This document shows positions 25,591-36,440 of a stretch of DNA of 64,000 nucleotides, in pieces; the first letter of the stretch is position 1, and each line of letters opens with the position of its first letter. The notes under the pieces were generated by a model. That model did not search any database. It worked only from the letters and a program-made list of their open reading frames with translations, and was not told where the DNA came from. Both the position numbers and the translations under genes were made by a program. This DNA is from Cristatella mucedo. Lineage: Eukaryota; Bryozoa; Phylactolaemata; Cristatellidae. The DNA lies in NCBI GenBank assembly GCA_009760855.2, contig WPIO01000044.1, positions 1,278,001 to 1,342,000 of the forward strand. Direction: 5' to 3'.

Positions 25591-26083
25591 TTAGTTATAC
25601 ATTCGTCAACATGGAGGAAATGTCTTACCCCGGGGGAAATGTCCTAGGGTCCACTAGGGGGGGGGGAATGTCCGGAGGGAAACGTCCAGACGGAAATGTG
25701 TGCAACCGGATGCACGAGTCGCCTATGATGCAGAGATAAGTAAATTTGTTAGTTGTACATATGCTGCTTCCCGTTCACATCCGAGTAGACATGGCTTGGA
25801 TAACCATTTTTCTTTTGTGAAAAATTCATCAAAACTTCTTATCCAATTTCGAACGTATTCGTCTTTTGAAAGGCACCGTACACAAATATTCGATTGTTGG
25901 ATACTAGCAATTTTCCGTGAAGCGGCACGAAAAGACAAACTCATGAAATCGTCGGCCAGTTGCTGGGCTTTCAGGTGAGTTGTGCGCTAAGGCTGATGCT
26001 GGACGCCTGAAGCCTCGTATGGCGATCGACTACGCGGTTCTTCGCTAGGTACACACTTGTTATAGTACGGTACGGATTATATG

Positions 26084-26189
<106 letters not shown>

Positions 26190-26414
26190 TGTTATAAGTT
26201 GTAGTATATACTTGTTACAGGTACGGGGGCTCTTTATTGCTGCCGTGCACAGCATATTCCGTTTGAATATTTGCGTGTATCGGTGCTATAGCAATGCTAT
26301 AGCGAGTATAGCGATTACACTTGCGTGCCAAGCACACGGCGTAAAGTGCTATCGCTATCGTGCGTGAAACCCTGTACTTTGCAGAGAGAGCTACGTCGGC
26401 TAGCGGCCGGTCGT

Positions 26415-26428
26415 GGGTGACGTCACCC
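26415..26428. promoter_or_regulatory. CRE-like palindrome upstream of eEF1B
   Basis: GGGTGACGTCACCC is a perfect 14-bp palindrome containing the full CREB/ATF site TGACGTCA. It lies about 75 bp upstream of an oligopyrimidine tract that may be the transcription start. Function is inferred from position. Confidence 0.6.
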
Positions 26429-26491
26429 TAACCGGCGTACTGCTCACTGGCGTGCTACTTACAGGTCTATCGCGCTAGTCGGAAGTGCGAT

Positions 26492-26505
26492 CTTCTCTTT
26501 CTTCC
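26492..26505 (+). promoter_or_regulatory. Candidate 5' terminal oligopyrimidine (TOP) tract of eEF1B
   Basis: CTTCTCTTTCTTCC, an uninterrupted pyrimidine run. Messages for translation factors, including eEF1B in vertebrates, begin with C plus pyrimidines and are controlled by TOR through LARP1. If transcription starts here the leader is about 140-250 nt, depending on a possible leader intron (GTAAGT at 26592 to CCAG at 26697). Confidence 0.45.
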
Positions 26506-26739
26506 AACTGACGGTCCGGCCACTGGTTGAAGAGGCCACTTAGGCTATCTGGCTGAAACGCTAATGCGACATCAAGCGACCTGGTTGACCCGTAAGTTAC
26601 CCACTTACTCGGTGAGAGCGGGGGGGGGGGGAGAATTTTCCGGAAGTCGCGAGCGCCACCTTACGACCGTTCTGACACGTGTCGTCCTCCTTGCCAGCGG
26701 ACATACTGTTCTCGCCGCCGGTGTTCGAACGCTTTGGCC

Positions 26740-26819
26740 ATGGCTTTCGGTGACCTCAAATCAGCAGCTGGCTTGAAAGCCCTAAACGCATTCCTAGCTG
26801 ATAGAAGTTACATTGAAGG
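26740..26819 (+). CDS. EEF1B2: eEF1B exon 1
   Basis: 80 bp; [20 protein letters not shown] and DRSYIE, ending GG|GTAAGA in phase 2. An upstream ATG at 26564 opens an out-of-frame uORF that overlaps this start. Confidence 0.95.
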
Positions 26820-29800
26820 GTAAGAGGCGCGTGTGTAGGTGTGTTTCGGTAAATCGGCGTGCTTAGGCAGGCGTCCGCGGCTATTGCTGCTCATTAGCGG
26901 ATTAGCCGGTATGCGCAACGGATCTGCTCCTGGGGCATAAGAATAGGAAAAGCTCTACGCAACTGCGGTTTCTGCATATGTGGTGGGACAGTGGCAGTTT
27001 AGGAAGACCCGCCCAGTGAGATTAGTTGGGTTCTGCCGAGGTAGCAAGAAAGACGCCTCCGAGGCAAGCTAGCCGTCATAGAGCGTCGGCGACGTCTGCG
27101 GCCCTCGTTTCTCTCGGAGCGTCGTACGCCTGGAGTATCAAAGGTAGCACTTTGGTATGAATACAGTAATCGACAAGTAAACGGACTCCGCTCTCTGCGG
27201 CGTTCTGCCTCACTCGTTTGTTTGCCTTTTCGGAAGGCTTGCGGCGCAGAGGGGTGAGGAAGCACCCGTCTCTGCTTCTAGTTCCGTCGGTTCCGTAGAC
27301 GTCTTTCTGCCGAGCGCTATATTTTCACGTCCGCGAGCCCAACTTCGGGCACCCGCAGACGGATGCCAGCTGAAGCAGCGTAACCGAAGCAGCGTAATCG
27401 GTCTCGGTCAAGTGGTTCCGACGCGCTGTTCTTCCTAGCCATAACGCATTTGGGTCTTGGTGATTCGTCCTTCGTGTGCACGCACCTGCTTACATTGTGC
27501 CTACTGCTTGCGGATTCTACCACCAATCATTTGGTAATACTTTCTATGCAGCATCTGTAATATGCCTAGAAAGAGATTCAGTTCTGAGGGGGCTAGACAA
27601 ATGTATTGTTTTTATTATTATTATTATTACCGCTAGTCGTATGGAATGAAGGTTCGTATGCCTGCGCGGGCTTTATGCCTTTTCCTGGTCATTGCTCTCC
27701 AAAGTAAGCTGGCTGGATAAAGGAGTCAGTCAGCCTTTCTCTCTGGTCTGGCCTGAAAAAGTACTAGATGGGGTGGGGGACCGATGAGGGACTGAAGTGG
27801 TGTGATGCCACCGGTAGCGCACCCGTGGTGCTGCTAGTCGAGATGTTGCTCGGCACATTTTGTGTGTGGCGTGGCTCCACTCGCTGTGCCGCAAGAAGGA
27901 ACGCTACCGCTGGGCTGGATTAATAAAGCCAAGGGCAATGTCCTTCTCCGAGGCAGCCAAACGTGTGGCAAGGTCGCTTTGGTAAGGAAGGTATGGCTGC
28001 CCTCGTCGACGCACCCCACCATCGCGTCTGTGCTGCAGTGTCGGACCGGGTCCCATGCCCTCTTCCCTACACCCGTGTGTGCGTGCGCGGATGGTTGTGA
28101 AATGCGATTGCCATGACACAAGCAACTGCCGTTCACCATGGCTTGATCAGAGAAAGTGCAGGCCCTTTTGACCTGTGCAGTTGACTTGAACTCGATTTGT
28201 TGCTACGGCTTGCAGGTACTCGCCCTCCCAAGCCGACACCGGCGTGTTTGAAGCTTTGGCTGCCGCGCCAAGTTCCGACTATGCTCATGCCCTTCGCTGG
28301 TATAATCATATACTTTCGTATGGAGGTGACAGGAACAGGTAAGAGTTGAGTCGCACATTCCCGATGCTTATGTCTTGCCAGTTAGCGAGGGGCTCGTGTC
28401 TTACGCTGGGGCCGGCATGCGTGCAGTACACAGTAGAAGCAGCTCGGCTGGAATACCAAAGCTCCAGGCGATTCACCATGTAGACCATGGAATATCGTGA
28501 CGTTAGTGGAAGATGGTTATGCCCTCATGGGTAGGTGAACCCTGACCTCTTCTTAAATCCTATCGGCTGAAGTCGAGCAAGTTTAGCAGCTTGTTTTAAC
28601 AAGCTGATTATGACGACTTGCCGAGGGAGTTGGGTTAGGTTCTGGCATGGTAGTTGGACAAGAGCGGACGAGGAAAACGAGTCCGGCCTCTACTCAGCAA
28701 CTTGATCTCATGCCCAGCAGGCCTTGTGCCCAGACTGTCAAATGCTCCACTTTTTTGTATGTTATTCATCTTAGCAAGCAACTCTGCACCAAGTGTGTGT
28801 GCATGCACTCATGTGTCTTTGTGTGCATGCTCGTGTGCTTGCGCCAATGACTAATTCCCTAGCTTAGGATAGTCTTTTCAGAGCAAAGTAGCCCCAGGAT
28901 GATCCTGCATCTTCAACAGCTGATCTGCCAACAATCCTGGCTGTTAGCGAGCTGGTCGTCTGCTGTGGCCATGTTTTTACTGCAAGGAATGTCAGCATGC
29001 TGGCTGGTTTACATTTTACATGGTAATGAGTGGCTGATTCGAGAAGGAAACAGCAATGAATATCCGATGAAGCATGCCACAAGTACAATAGCCGATTGAG
29101 TATGCCTTTAGTAAGCTGAAGCTGGTCCGAGCAGGGAGTACACTTGTAACTGGCACTTCCTCACAAGGGTCACTGAACGTCGGTCGTTGTTGTGCTTCTA
29201 GACCGGTCTGACTGTACGCTAGTGTGACTCCACCTACGTATCCCAATCTCCGGTGCCCTTTATCTGTAGAACCCTGTGCAGGCGATGATAGCTACAATTG
29301 GCCCGGTGAGGCACAGTAGCCGGTTGATGCTTTGGCTGCCATTAATTCCGTCCATAACCCTCGCATGAGGGTAAGCAAACTCGGTGGAAGGGTTTAAAAA
29401 ATAACTTAAGGCAGTATGTTTTGGGTCATGTCGGAAAAATCGAAGACAGTCCAGGATTTGCGATTGCAGCAGGAATTTGGGTGAGCCGGTGCCTCGTCGA
29501 GTCGCCGATGCTTCTCTTCTTGCGATGCTTCTCTTCTTGCGTTCCAAAAATGTGAATTGGCTTTTGTCACTTCCTACAACTCTACCCCAATCTTTAGCCA
29601 TAAAGTCAAGGTTAGCTATCAAACAGCCTCATTTGTATAGCAGCAGGAGAGCCTTAATGGCTATCGTCCACTTGCGATGGGCAATAAAGGATTGCCTGCT
29701 GCAGGACTTGAACCAACAATCTGGATCACGAAGAATGATCGCCTTACCGCCGGACCGAGACTCCCTGGCGGTCTAGCGAATTCAACTGGTGGTTTAGCGA

Positions 29801-32400
29801 ATTCAAGCCTTGGCCCAGTTAATGGCTAGCCATATTCTTTGCTGACAGAAGTGGTTCCTTTTTACCTGACGATGCTTGCAGACTTTGAGCATGAGCTTTT
29901 GCCAAAGCAGAGCTGTCATTAAACACCGGCAACTTAAGTATTATGTTTTCCCTAGTGGGGTCGTGGGGCTCGTCCGACCTAGAAATTTTCAGGGTTTCTA
30001 GTCTTCACTACCTCCCTGACGGAGATACATTACATTACTCACGTAAAGCAACCGTACTTTTCGGTATTGATAAAGGTAGTAGCGATTTTACAGTTTGAGT
30101 GTCCAGCCTTGTGAGGAGCCATAGTTTTACCCCTCATGAATCTTGACAATTCAGTGACCATCATGACTGGGTGATTTCCCCCGGTTAAATAAAAACATCC
30201 TCTGATGAATTGGCTTGACAATTTCTGCTCGTGTGCAGCCTAAGGGTTCTGTCTAAACCAAGTGTTGCTTCTAGATAGTCTAGTCTGGGCAAAACCCGCC
30301 ATTTTGAAAGAAGTTTACAGTTTTTGGCAGAGTTTTAGGCTGATGTCTATAACAAAGGCAATAGTGTCAAATGTCCATAAGATAGTTAACAAAGTGTCCA
30401 TAACTTGCATCGATTGTCGTTGCAATTTGTACTTGAATAGCCACTAATTAAAAGACATAACATACATCTCAGCTCTGGTCCAGTCAGGGGCTTAGAAAAA
30501 GCTGTTAAGCAGATCTAGACCATCCAAATTGAATTTGAATAACCCCCAATTAAGCAGTGCCTCATTCCAGTTATCACCTAGTGGTCGGTCCGAGCCGTAA
30601 TGGCACACTAGGTAAGGCGGTTGCTTTCATGACCTCGATCCCGAGGTCTTGGGTTCGATTCCTGTGGTGGGCCATCCTTTATTGCCACTGCAAGCGGTGG
30701 TGATAGCCGTAAAGGCTCTTCTGTCGCTATACAAAACGAGGCTATTTAAGCAGCTAGGATTTTTATTTTTTTCGATTCACATGTTTATGATCGGGCATCT
30801 CTGGCGTAGGTACACTTTGAAGCGCCTGTCGACACGTTAGCCCGTGTTTGTCAGCAGCATTATTCAATTTAATTCAAGTTGCTTTAAGGGCAGAATAGCA
30901 ATACGCTGCGACTGACATAAAAGCAAAAGTAGGGGAGATGTAAGGTTTGAAAAAGCAAAAGTAGGGGAGATAGAAGGTTTGTGTGCACTGAGTGACCTTT
31001 TGGTCGTCTGACAACAAGCTTCTTCTACATCTGCCGGAACATGGCTAAACTTACAGCCTTGCATAACAAAATGAAGTACATGCAGTTAGGTCTTGTCTTT
31101 TAGGTGCACGTCTTTTGAACTGAATGATCTGACATAGTGCTTTCTTTTTAACAGCACGTTCAACAGAATGCATTTAACACTCCTTATGGCTGACCGTTTT
31201 TTACCAGCTTTTTGGTTTTTTTTTATTGCCTAGCTAGGCCCTTCCTGCTGCTGATGCGCACGTCCCCCCTCCTGTGCACAAGTTTGCTTCTCTTTTTTCA
31301 GCTTCCCGGGACAGAAAAATGCAGTGCCGTCTAGCGGCTCGGCTAAGTCTGAATCTGCAGAAAAAGCCAAGGCCGATGATGACGACATTGACCTGTTTGG
31401 GTCTGATGACGAAGTTGACGAAGAGGCCGAAAAAATCAAGCAACAGCGTGTCGATGAATATGCCGCTAAGAAGGCGAAAAGTATGTTCAACCCACGTTTC
31501 GCTGCTGCTGTACGGAGAGCTCGTGGCTTCTTGGTGACTGCCGCCAACCCATCATCCCATTAGCTTAGAGCTGGTGTGGCTCATGTATATGCTCGTCGCT
31601 ACAGAGCCCGCCATCATAGCCAAGAGCAGCATCCTGCTAGATGTCAAGCCGTGGGACGACGAGACCGACATGAAGAAGATGGAGGAGTGCGTCCGGTCAA
31701 TTGAGCTCGACGGGCTCGTGTGGGGTGCAGGTGAGAGCTCTATTGCAGCAGTTCAGTTATTTCATGGCTCGTCAAGAGTGCACCAGCACCAGTGGATGGA
31801 CCTATTACGGTTTAGATTTTTCATGTATGTGTGTGGCTGCCTGTCGAGGGGTAAGCGGCACCCAAGAGGCTGCTGTCGTGTGGTTATCGGCATGCCAAGT
31901 AGGATTTCTTAATCCCAGTGTTTTAGGCATTTGAGTTGAGCCAGTTTAATTAAGACCAAGGAACCTGCGATTGGGAAGAGATATCTGCAGCATTCCTTTA
32001 GGAATGCTTCTAAATCCACCAACTCTAAGATCGCGACGTTCTTCCTTGCTGTTCATACGAATGAATGTGCATGCATGGCTTGCACAAAGCAGTACAGTGC
32101 ATGTCAAAAGACCAATCAAGAAGTTGTATGACATATGTTCTTATATGTGTCTTGCAGGAAAACTGGTGCCGGTTGGATATGGTATCAAGAAGCTTCAGAT
32201 CATGTGTGTCGTCGAGGATGACAAGGTATGCTTGCACCGACAAGTTCCTTCCCATATTTGATCTATGTTTTACTTTGATCTGTTATTAGTAAAAATGCAT
32301 CCTACCATTGCAGGTGGGGACAGACCTACTGGAAGAGAAGATCACGGCATTTGAGGACCTCGTTCAATCCGTTGATGTAGCAGCTTTTAATAAAATATAA
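26740..32400 (+). CDS. EEF1B2: Elongation factor 1-beta (eEF1B exchange subunit), complete, 6 exons
   Basis: Cytosolic guanine-nucleotide exchange subunit that recharges eEF1A with GTP during elongation. Exons: 26740-26819, 28216-28338, 31302-31480, 31605-31730, 32158-32225, 32314-32400. All junctions are GT-AG and phases join without error, giving 220 residues (human EEF1B2 has 225). The order is an N-terminal GST-C-like helical region (residues 1-65), an acidic linker with the CK2-type site DLFGSDDE (serine about 102), and a C-terminal exchange domain (about 130-220) with [21 protein letters not shown] and AAFNKI. The penultimate lysine that probes the eEF1A magnesium site is present. The start GCCATGG is a strong Kozak context. 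The linker and length fit the beta type, not the longer delta type. Confidence 0.97.
26820..28215. other. eEF1B intron 1
   Basis: Contains a LINE-A 3' fragment (27455-27630); the rest shows nothing recognisable. Confidence 0.7.
27455..27630 (+). mobile_element. LINE-A 3' end fragment
   Basis: TTGGTGATTCGTCCTTCGTG, the CCACCAATCATTTGGTAATA segment, a shortened hairpin (GCCTAGAAAGAGATTCAGTT) and a TTATTATTATTATTA tail. Confidence 0.8.
28216..28338 (+). CDS. EEF1B2: eEF1B exon 2
   Basis: 123 bp after [21 protein letters not shown], then [12 protein letters not shown], the conserved end of the helical N-domain. Donor AG|GTAAGA. Confidence 0.96.
29620..29770 (-). repeat. SINE-2 copy, antisense
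   Basis: Reversed CAGCCTCATTTGTATAGCAG, AGAGCCTTAATGGCTATCG, GGGCAATAAAGGATTGCC, then the reversed B-box GGACTTGAACC and CGCCTTACCGCCGGACC. Confidence 0.8.
29766..29806 (+). repeat. Tandem duplication of about 21 bp
   Basis: GGTCTAGCGAATTCAACT is followed at once by GGTTTAGCGAATTCAAGC, at the head end of the SINE-2 copy. Confidence 0.8.
30590..30760 (+). repeat. SINE-2 copy, well preserved
   Basis: CACTAGGTAAGGCGGTTGC (A-box region), GTCTTGGGTTCGATTCC (B-box), then CATCCTTTATTGCCACTGC, GGTGGTGATAGCCGTAAAGG and ACGAGGCTATTTAAGCAGC. Confidence 0.85.
30920..30981 (+). repeat. Tandem duplication of about 32 bp
   Basis: AAAGCAAAAGTAGGGGAGAT with the follow-on AAGGTTTG occurs twice in a row. Confidence 0.85.
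31302..31480 (+). CDS. EEF1B2: eEF1B exon 3 (acidic linker)
   Basis: 179 bp after TTTTTTCAG; carries [13 protein letters not shown] and the basic end DEYAAKKAK, leaving in phase 1 at A|GTATGT. Confidence 0.97.
31605..31730 (+). CDS. EEF1B2: eEF1B exon 4
   Basis: 126 bp; [20 protein letters not shown] and the start of the exchange domain. Donor G|GTGAGA. The intron before it is only 124 bp. Confidence 0.97.
32158..32225 (+). CDS. EEF1B2: eEF1B exon 5
   Basis: 68 bp; [20 protein letters not shown], ending AAG|GTATGC. Confidence 0.97.
32314..32400 (+). CDS. EEF1B2: eEF1B exon 6, terminal
   Basis: 87 bp to [23 protein letters not shown] and DVAAFNKI. An AATAAA hexamer overlaps the last codons (32389-32394). 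No other canonical poly(A) signal was noticed in the next 400 bp. Confidence 0.97.
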   Translation: MGTDLLEEKITAFEDLVQSVDVAAFNKI

Positions 32401-32664
32401 ATAATAAGCTAGTGCACCGACGGTTTGCCAAGTACCCAAGTTACTTTTATTATGCTGTCATCTGCTGCTGCCCGTCATTCTGTTCCTTGGTATCACGAGC
32501 ATCGTAGTTTCTGTCACATTCAGATAGAAATCCAACCTGCAATTATGAAAGGTTGTATACATACATGATGCACACACAGATATACATCACCACAAAGTGG
32601 GCTTTCCCACGGGCCAGACCATCGCCCCCTGAAGTGCTTCCTCACTCCCACATTACTGTTCCAC

Positions 32665-32815
32665 AGCACTGGCTTGGCTCAGTGGTTAAGATACCGACCA
32701 AGGTCAAGGTGAATACATGTAATGAGGCCATGGTCGGTCTTAAGCCTTGTGGCATATGTGAAGCATCTTAATAGGGATACAGTTCTCTTAGGGTGCTATA
32801 CAAATTAATTTTTAC
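32665..32815 (+). repeat. SINE-1 copy
   Basis: ACTGGCTTGGCTCAGTGG (A-box) and TTAAGATACCGACCAAGG; the B-box is mutated. The tail is AAGCATCTTAATAGGGATAC, AGTTCTCTTAGGGTGC, TATACAAATT. Confidence 0.8.
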
Positions 32816-33054
32816 TGTAAATGGCTTCAGGTTTTTGGTAAAAGGTATAAGATTCAAGGCAGTTTGAGCAGGTAGGGTATTTGGATAAGAGTAAGTTTAT
32901 CTGAAATAGTGGCCATTTTAAGTAAGGGCACGAGTTAGCTAGCCTTTGCTAACCAATGGAAATACAGCTCATGCAAAATTAAATGTGGACAGCAAAGTAC
33001 CATCTCACAGTTGAAATATATTTCATCGTGGAAAAGCCGAAAGTGAGAAAGCCT

Positions 33055-33175
33055 CGGACTTGGCCCACCGGTAACGAACTTAAGCACGACCTAAGTCGTT
33101 GGTTTTAGTCCTGCATCAGCCACCAAGGTGCTTGTGGTGCTTTATCAAACGAGGCTGCTAAATCAGCTGACCTTT
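33055..33175 (+). repeat. SINE-2 copy, degraded
   Basis: ACTTGGCCCACCGGTAACG, GACCTAAGTCGTTGG, then a shortened body and ACGAGGCTGCTAAATCAGC. Confidence 0.55.
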
Positions 33176-33239
33176 AGGACTATAATGACTAGAAACCCAC
33201 TTATATTGCCAAAACGAAAGAATTATTTCCTCTCGAGGT

Positions 33240-34555
33240 TTACAATGATAATAAATTTAACGTAGCAATCAATCTCTTTCTAGGCACTTGACATTTGCTG
33301 CAAAGGAAGCACGATCGAATGGTAAGTGGTAGCATATGCTCAATAAACAATAAGAATAACATGGTTAGGGGTGACATGCACAGGGTCAGCATGAAAAATT
33401 GGTTAGTGGTAGCATGCACAATGTCAGCAAGCAAGAGCACATAAATGACGAATCACAGGGACCCACTAAATGCTGTCATAAATGGGTGTTTTCAATTTCT
33501 TTTTGAGTTCCAAGCATTGCGAGTATACGAACTAAAGGCACGGTCTCCTAAAAATTTGAGTTATGCACGAAGTATAGGTAGGCTACAACTCCGAAAGTGG
33601 GTGGTACGATGCTTTGCCTGGTGGGGCAGTAGACCTGATAGGTAGACTAGAGCCACAATGTAATGTAATGCATCTCCGTCTGTAACTCCACAAAGTCATA
33701 AAGACTATGTGGGTGATACGCAGGTGAGTTTTGTGTAGCCCACTCACAGCCTAAGCGGCTTTCGGTACGCATTGGGAGCCAACAGACTTTGTCTCAGGCA
33801 ACAAAGAGAAAGTGGAAACACAGCAGTCAGGAGTGCAGTTGAGGTAGTGAGTAGCATGGAAGTAGCAGCTCAGGATCGCTGAAAAGGATGAGCCATAGTC
33901 GGCAGCAGGAGGATAGCTGTCGTCGCGTAAGAATTGTGGAAGCGAGCTTCACAGTCTATGACATGGACAGCTAAAGCTTCTGTCACCAATGGTCTTTAAG
34001 CGGAGGAATGGCTAATTTATTGTCCACACAGGACCTGAGGGCAGGAGGAGGCTGAAACTGGTGAAGCAGTTCACTAAGATACGAAGGAGCCAAGCCGTGG
34101 CCAAAGAATGAAAGAAGCGACATAACCTTTAAGTGTGCTGCTTGACTGGTAGACAGTGAAGGTCGGCGAGTAGTGGTGTGGTGTGGCAACTGCAAAGCTC
34201 ACGACAGACAATTTTCGCTGCAGAGTTTTGCACCAGCTGTAGGTGCCTGATTGCACAGACCGGTAGACCAGCAAGAAGTGAGTTACAGAAGTCGAGAGAG
34301 GATGTCACAAATGAATGGACCAATTTAGATGTAGCATCCCTGCCTAAGCAAGCCCGAGTTTTAGCAATCTTTATGTAGCTGAAAGTAGGCAGACTTGACT
34401 GGAGCTATTGTGGTCGTCTAATGAAAGGTCACTTTGGAACATGAAACCGTGATATCGTGCAGAATCAACAGGAGATATGGTGGCAGAGCTGATTTTGAGC
34501 GTTTGGCTTTCCAATTTCTGAATCACGCTTGGTTTGCCCATAACTAGTAAGATGG
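33240..34555 (-). mobile_element. LINE-A copy split by LINE-B
   Basis: Minus-strand LINE-A. The 3' part is at 33240-33654 and the upstream reverse-transcriptase part at about 34102-34555 (SFVTSSLDFCNSLLAGLPVC and LLVMGKPSVIQKLESQTLK). The break falls within a GGAGCCAAAGAATG-type segment. Several frames are broken. Confidence 0.8.
33655..34101 (-). mobile_element. LINE-B 3' fragment inserted in LINE-A
   Basis: Starts with the LINE-B 3' end (CTGTAACTCCACAAAGTCAT, TCGGTACGCATTGGGAGCC) and runs to GAAGGAGCCAAGCCGTGGCC. LINE-A sequence resumes at AAAGAATGAAAG. About 447 bp, 5'-truncated. Confidence 0.8.
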
Positions 34556-34559
34556 TTTT

Positions 34560-35560
34560 ATAAAAATAATAACAATAATAATGCACTTGATAAAGCGCCC
34601 TCAGAGAACTTGATCTCTCTCTCTAGGCACTTTACATTTGCTGCAAAGGGAAATGCGATTGAATGGTGAGTAAAATCATGCTTGATAAACAAACAAAATG
34701 AATAATGAACATGGATGGTTAGGGGTGACACGCTCAGGGTCAACATGCAAATGTGGTTAGTCGCAGCATGTACAGTGTCATGTCAGTACATGTGTCAGCA
34801 TGCATAAGCACATTAAGAACGAATCACAGGGACCCACTAAATGCTGTCCTAACCTAAATAGGTGTGTTTTTAAGTTCCTTTTAAATGTGGTCAGGTCAGG
34901 GGATGTTCTGACGCAGGTCGGGAGGGAGTTCCAGGCTTTGGGAGCATACGAACTAAATGCACGGTCTCCAAAGGATTTGAGGTTTGTATGCGGTATTGGT
35001 AGACTGTTGGATTCCGAAAAGCGGGTGGTACGATGCTTGGCCTGATGGGGGAGTATATCAGAGAGATAAGCTGGAGCCAAAGAATGGAGTGACCTTGAAG
35101 TGAGCGACAAAACGTTGAAGTCGATCCGTTGCTTGACTGGTAGCCAGTGCAGGTCGGCGAGAAGTGGAGTAATGTGGCAACTGCGACGCTCACGACAGAC
35201 AAGCCTAGCTGCAGAGTTTTGCACCAGCTGCAATCGCCTGATCGCACATGCTAGTAGGCCAGTAAGCAGTGAGTTGCAGAAGTCGAGACGGGATGTCACG
35301 AATGCATGGACCAACTTGGACGTGGTATCCTTATCTAAACAAGCCCGAATTTTAGCAATATTATTATATTTATCCTCATTCAATTTAAGAAAGTTTACTG
35401 CCGTCCACGTGAGGTTGTCACCAATACATACAGCAAGGGCGTTGAGATAATTCGACGTGCTGGAGGGCTGGGAGAGATCAAAGAAAAGGTACAACTGAGT
35501 GTCATCCACATAGAAGTGAAAGCCTGGCAAATTGAAGTTCACATTGCATTAATTAAGAAA
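34560..35560 (-). mobile_element. LINE-A copy, C-terminal reverse transcriptase and 3' end
   Basis: About 1 kb on the minus strand, from HFYVDDTQLYLFFDLSQPSS near 35525 down to the reversed tail AATAATAACAATAATAATGC. It has one 254-codon frame (34778-35542), but the catalytic YADD reads YVDD and a segment after LNEDKYN is deleted. It abuts the older split copy at 34556. Confidence 0.9.
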
Positions 35561-36416
35561 GAACTGCAAGACAGCACATGAGAAGCCCATGTCAGTTTGG
35601 AGTTTCGTGTGGACTCGGGATGCTAACCATTGGCTGGCCAAGCACCTGCAGCATGAAGTAAACCAGCTGGGTAGAATTTCCTGCTTTATCTACTAGTCGG
35701 TAAGCCTATCGGTAATGGTTGATTCGTTCCATAAGATAAATGCTTGGAGCATGAATTCCCCTTATTTGGTAAAAGGCCAAGGTTGCTGGCTGTGATAACA
35801 TGAATGGCAAAACAGCATATATCGTACTAGATCTTGGGTACTAGATGGGGTTAGTTGTCCTAGTGTCGCCCGTGAACTCACGGATCTTCACAGTGTGGTG
35901 GTCTACAGCTGTAGACTGCCGCTGCCCTGGTCATAAATGGCTACTAAGCACTCATTCAGCAATAGAAATTCAAGACATGACGAGCCTTAAGAGGCATTTC
36001 GAGAATAGCAGTGCTAGTTGCTTTTTCCTCATAATATTCAATATTTCCTTCTGGGTCCGAGATCCTTTGCCAAAACAATAAGCCAGCCGCTTATTACATA
36101 CTATGTGATCTTGCCCGATTTTACATCCGAGGGTCGCACACCAGTCCCTTTGGCAGACACTAAAAGAATGTTTGAACATAAGTGCTTCTACTCGAACGGA
36201 GTAGCACTGACTAGTTTAAAAACAAGGTACTTTTAGTACTTACAACTCGACGAAATCACCGTCCTAAATTCTTAACAGGACTCGTGTTTCGCTGTGAAAT
36301 CAGCTATGCACTACACCTACAGCCACTGCCCAGCAAGCAAACCAAGGATGAGGCCAGTGCACACTGGTACCGGTAAACTTCTAGCAAACCCTCTACAGAT
36401 GGCTAATTTGGAGGGC
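35561..36416. other. Stretch between LINE-A and the UBE3D 3' end
   Basis: No gene or repeat recognised; it would include the UBE3D 3' UTR. Confidence 0.5.
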
Positions 36417-36440
36417 TTAAAAGAGGAGTGCTACACCTAA
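36417..36440 (-). CDS. UBE3D: UBE3D exon 7, 24-bp terminal coding exon
   Basis: Acceptor CTGTCAGAG, then LGVALLF and TAA. The last residues align with human FQVAFLKM, and the phase matches exon 6. The alternative is read-through of the exon 6 donor for 22 more codons. Confidence 0.6.
   Translation of the reverse strand, partial: LGVALLF

Larger units (their letters stand above)
24979..25716. mobile_element. Fold-back element with 10-bp target duplication
   Basis: CGGATGCACG at 24979-24988 and again at 25707-25716 bracket a 718-bp element (24989-25706). The first and last 90 bp or so are imperfect inverted repeats made of serial motifs: left GGACATTTCCC, TCTGGACGTTTCCC, GGACATTTGCC, GGACATTTCCC; right the same read in reverse (GGAAATGT, GGGAAACGTCCAGA, GGGGGAAATGTCC). 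Between the arms lie TTTAGGG-like repeats, an unassigned 300-bp core and (AT)n. No transposase is encoded, so it is non-autonomous. A 9-10 bp duplication fits Mutator-like or other fold-back elements. Confidence 0.85.
28339..31301. other. eEF1B intron 2
   Basis: 2.96 kb. Two SINE-2 copies in opposite orientation and two short tandem duplications (29766-29806, 30920-30981). I looked for an intronic box C/D snoRNA, as in human EEF1B2, and saw no convincing C/D pair. Confidence 0.6.
32401..33239. other. Stretch downstream of eEF1B
   Basis: Probable short 3' UTR, then a SINE-1 copy (32665-32815) and a SINE-2 copy (33055-33175). No gene is seen. Confidence 0.6.

Noticed and set aside
26820-32313. 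snoRNA genes in eEF1B introns, as in human EEF1B2
   Set aside because: Scattered GATGA and CTGA motifs were seen, but none with correct spacing and a closing stem.
32389-32394. AATAAA overlapping the eEF1B stop as the working poly(A) signal
   Set aside because: It is formed by the conserved codons for F-N-K-I, so it may be coincidence, and cleavage that close to the stop is unusual. Left as a note only.
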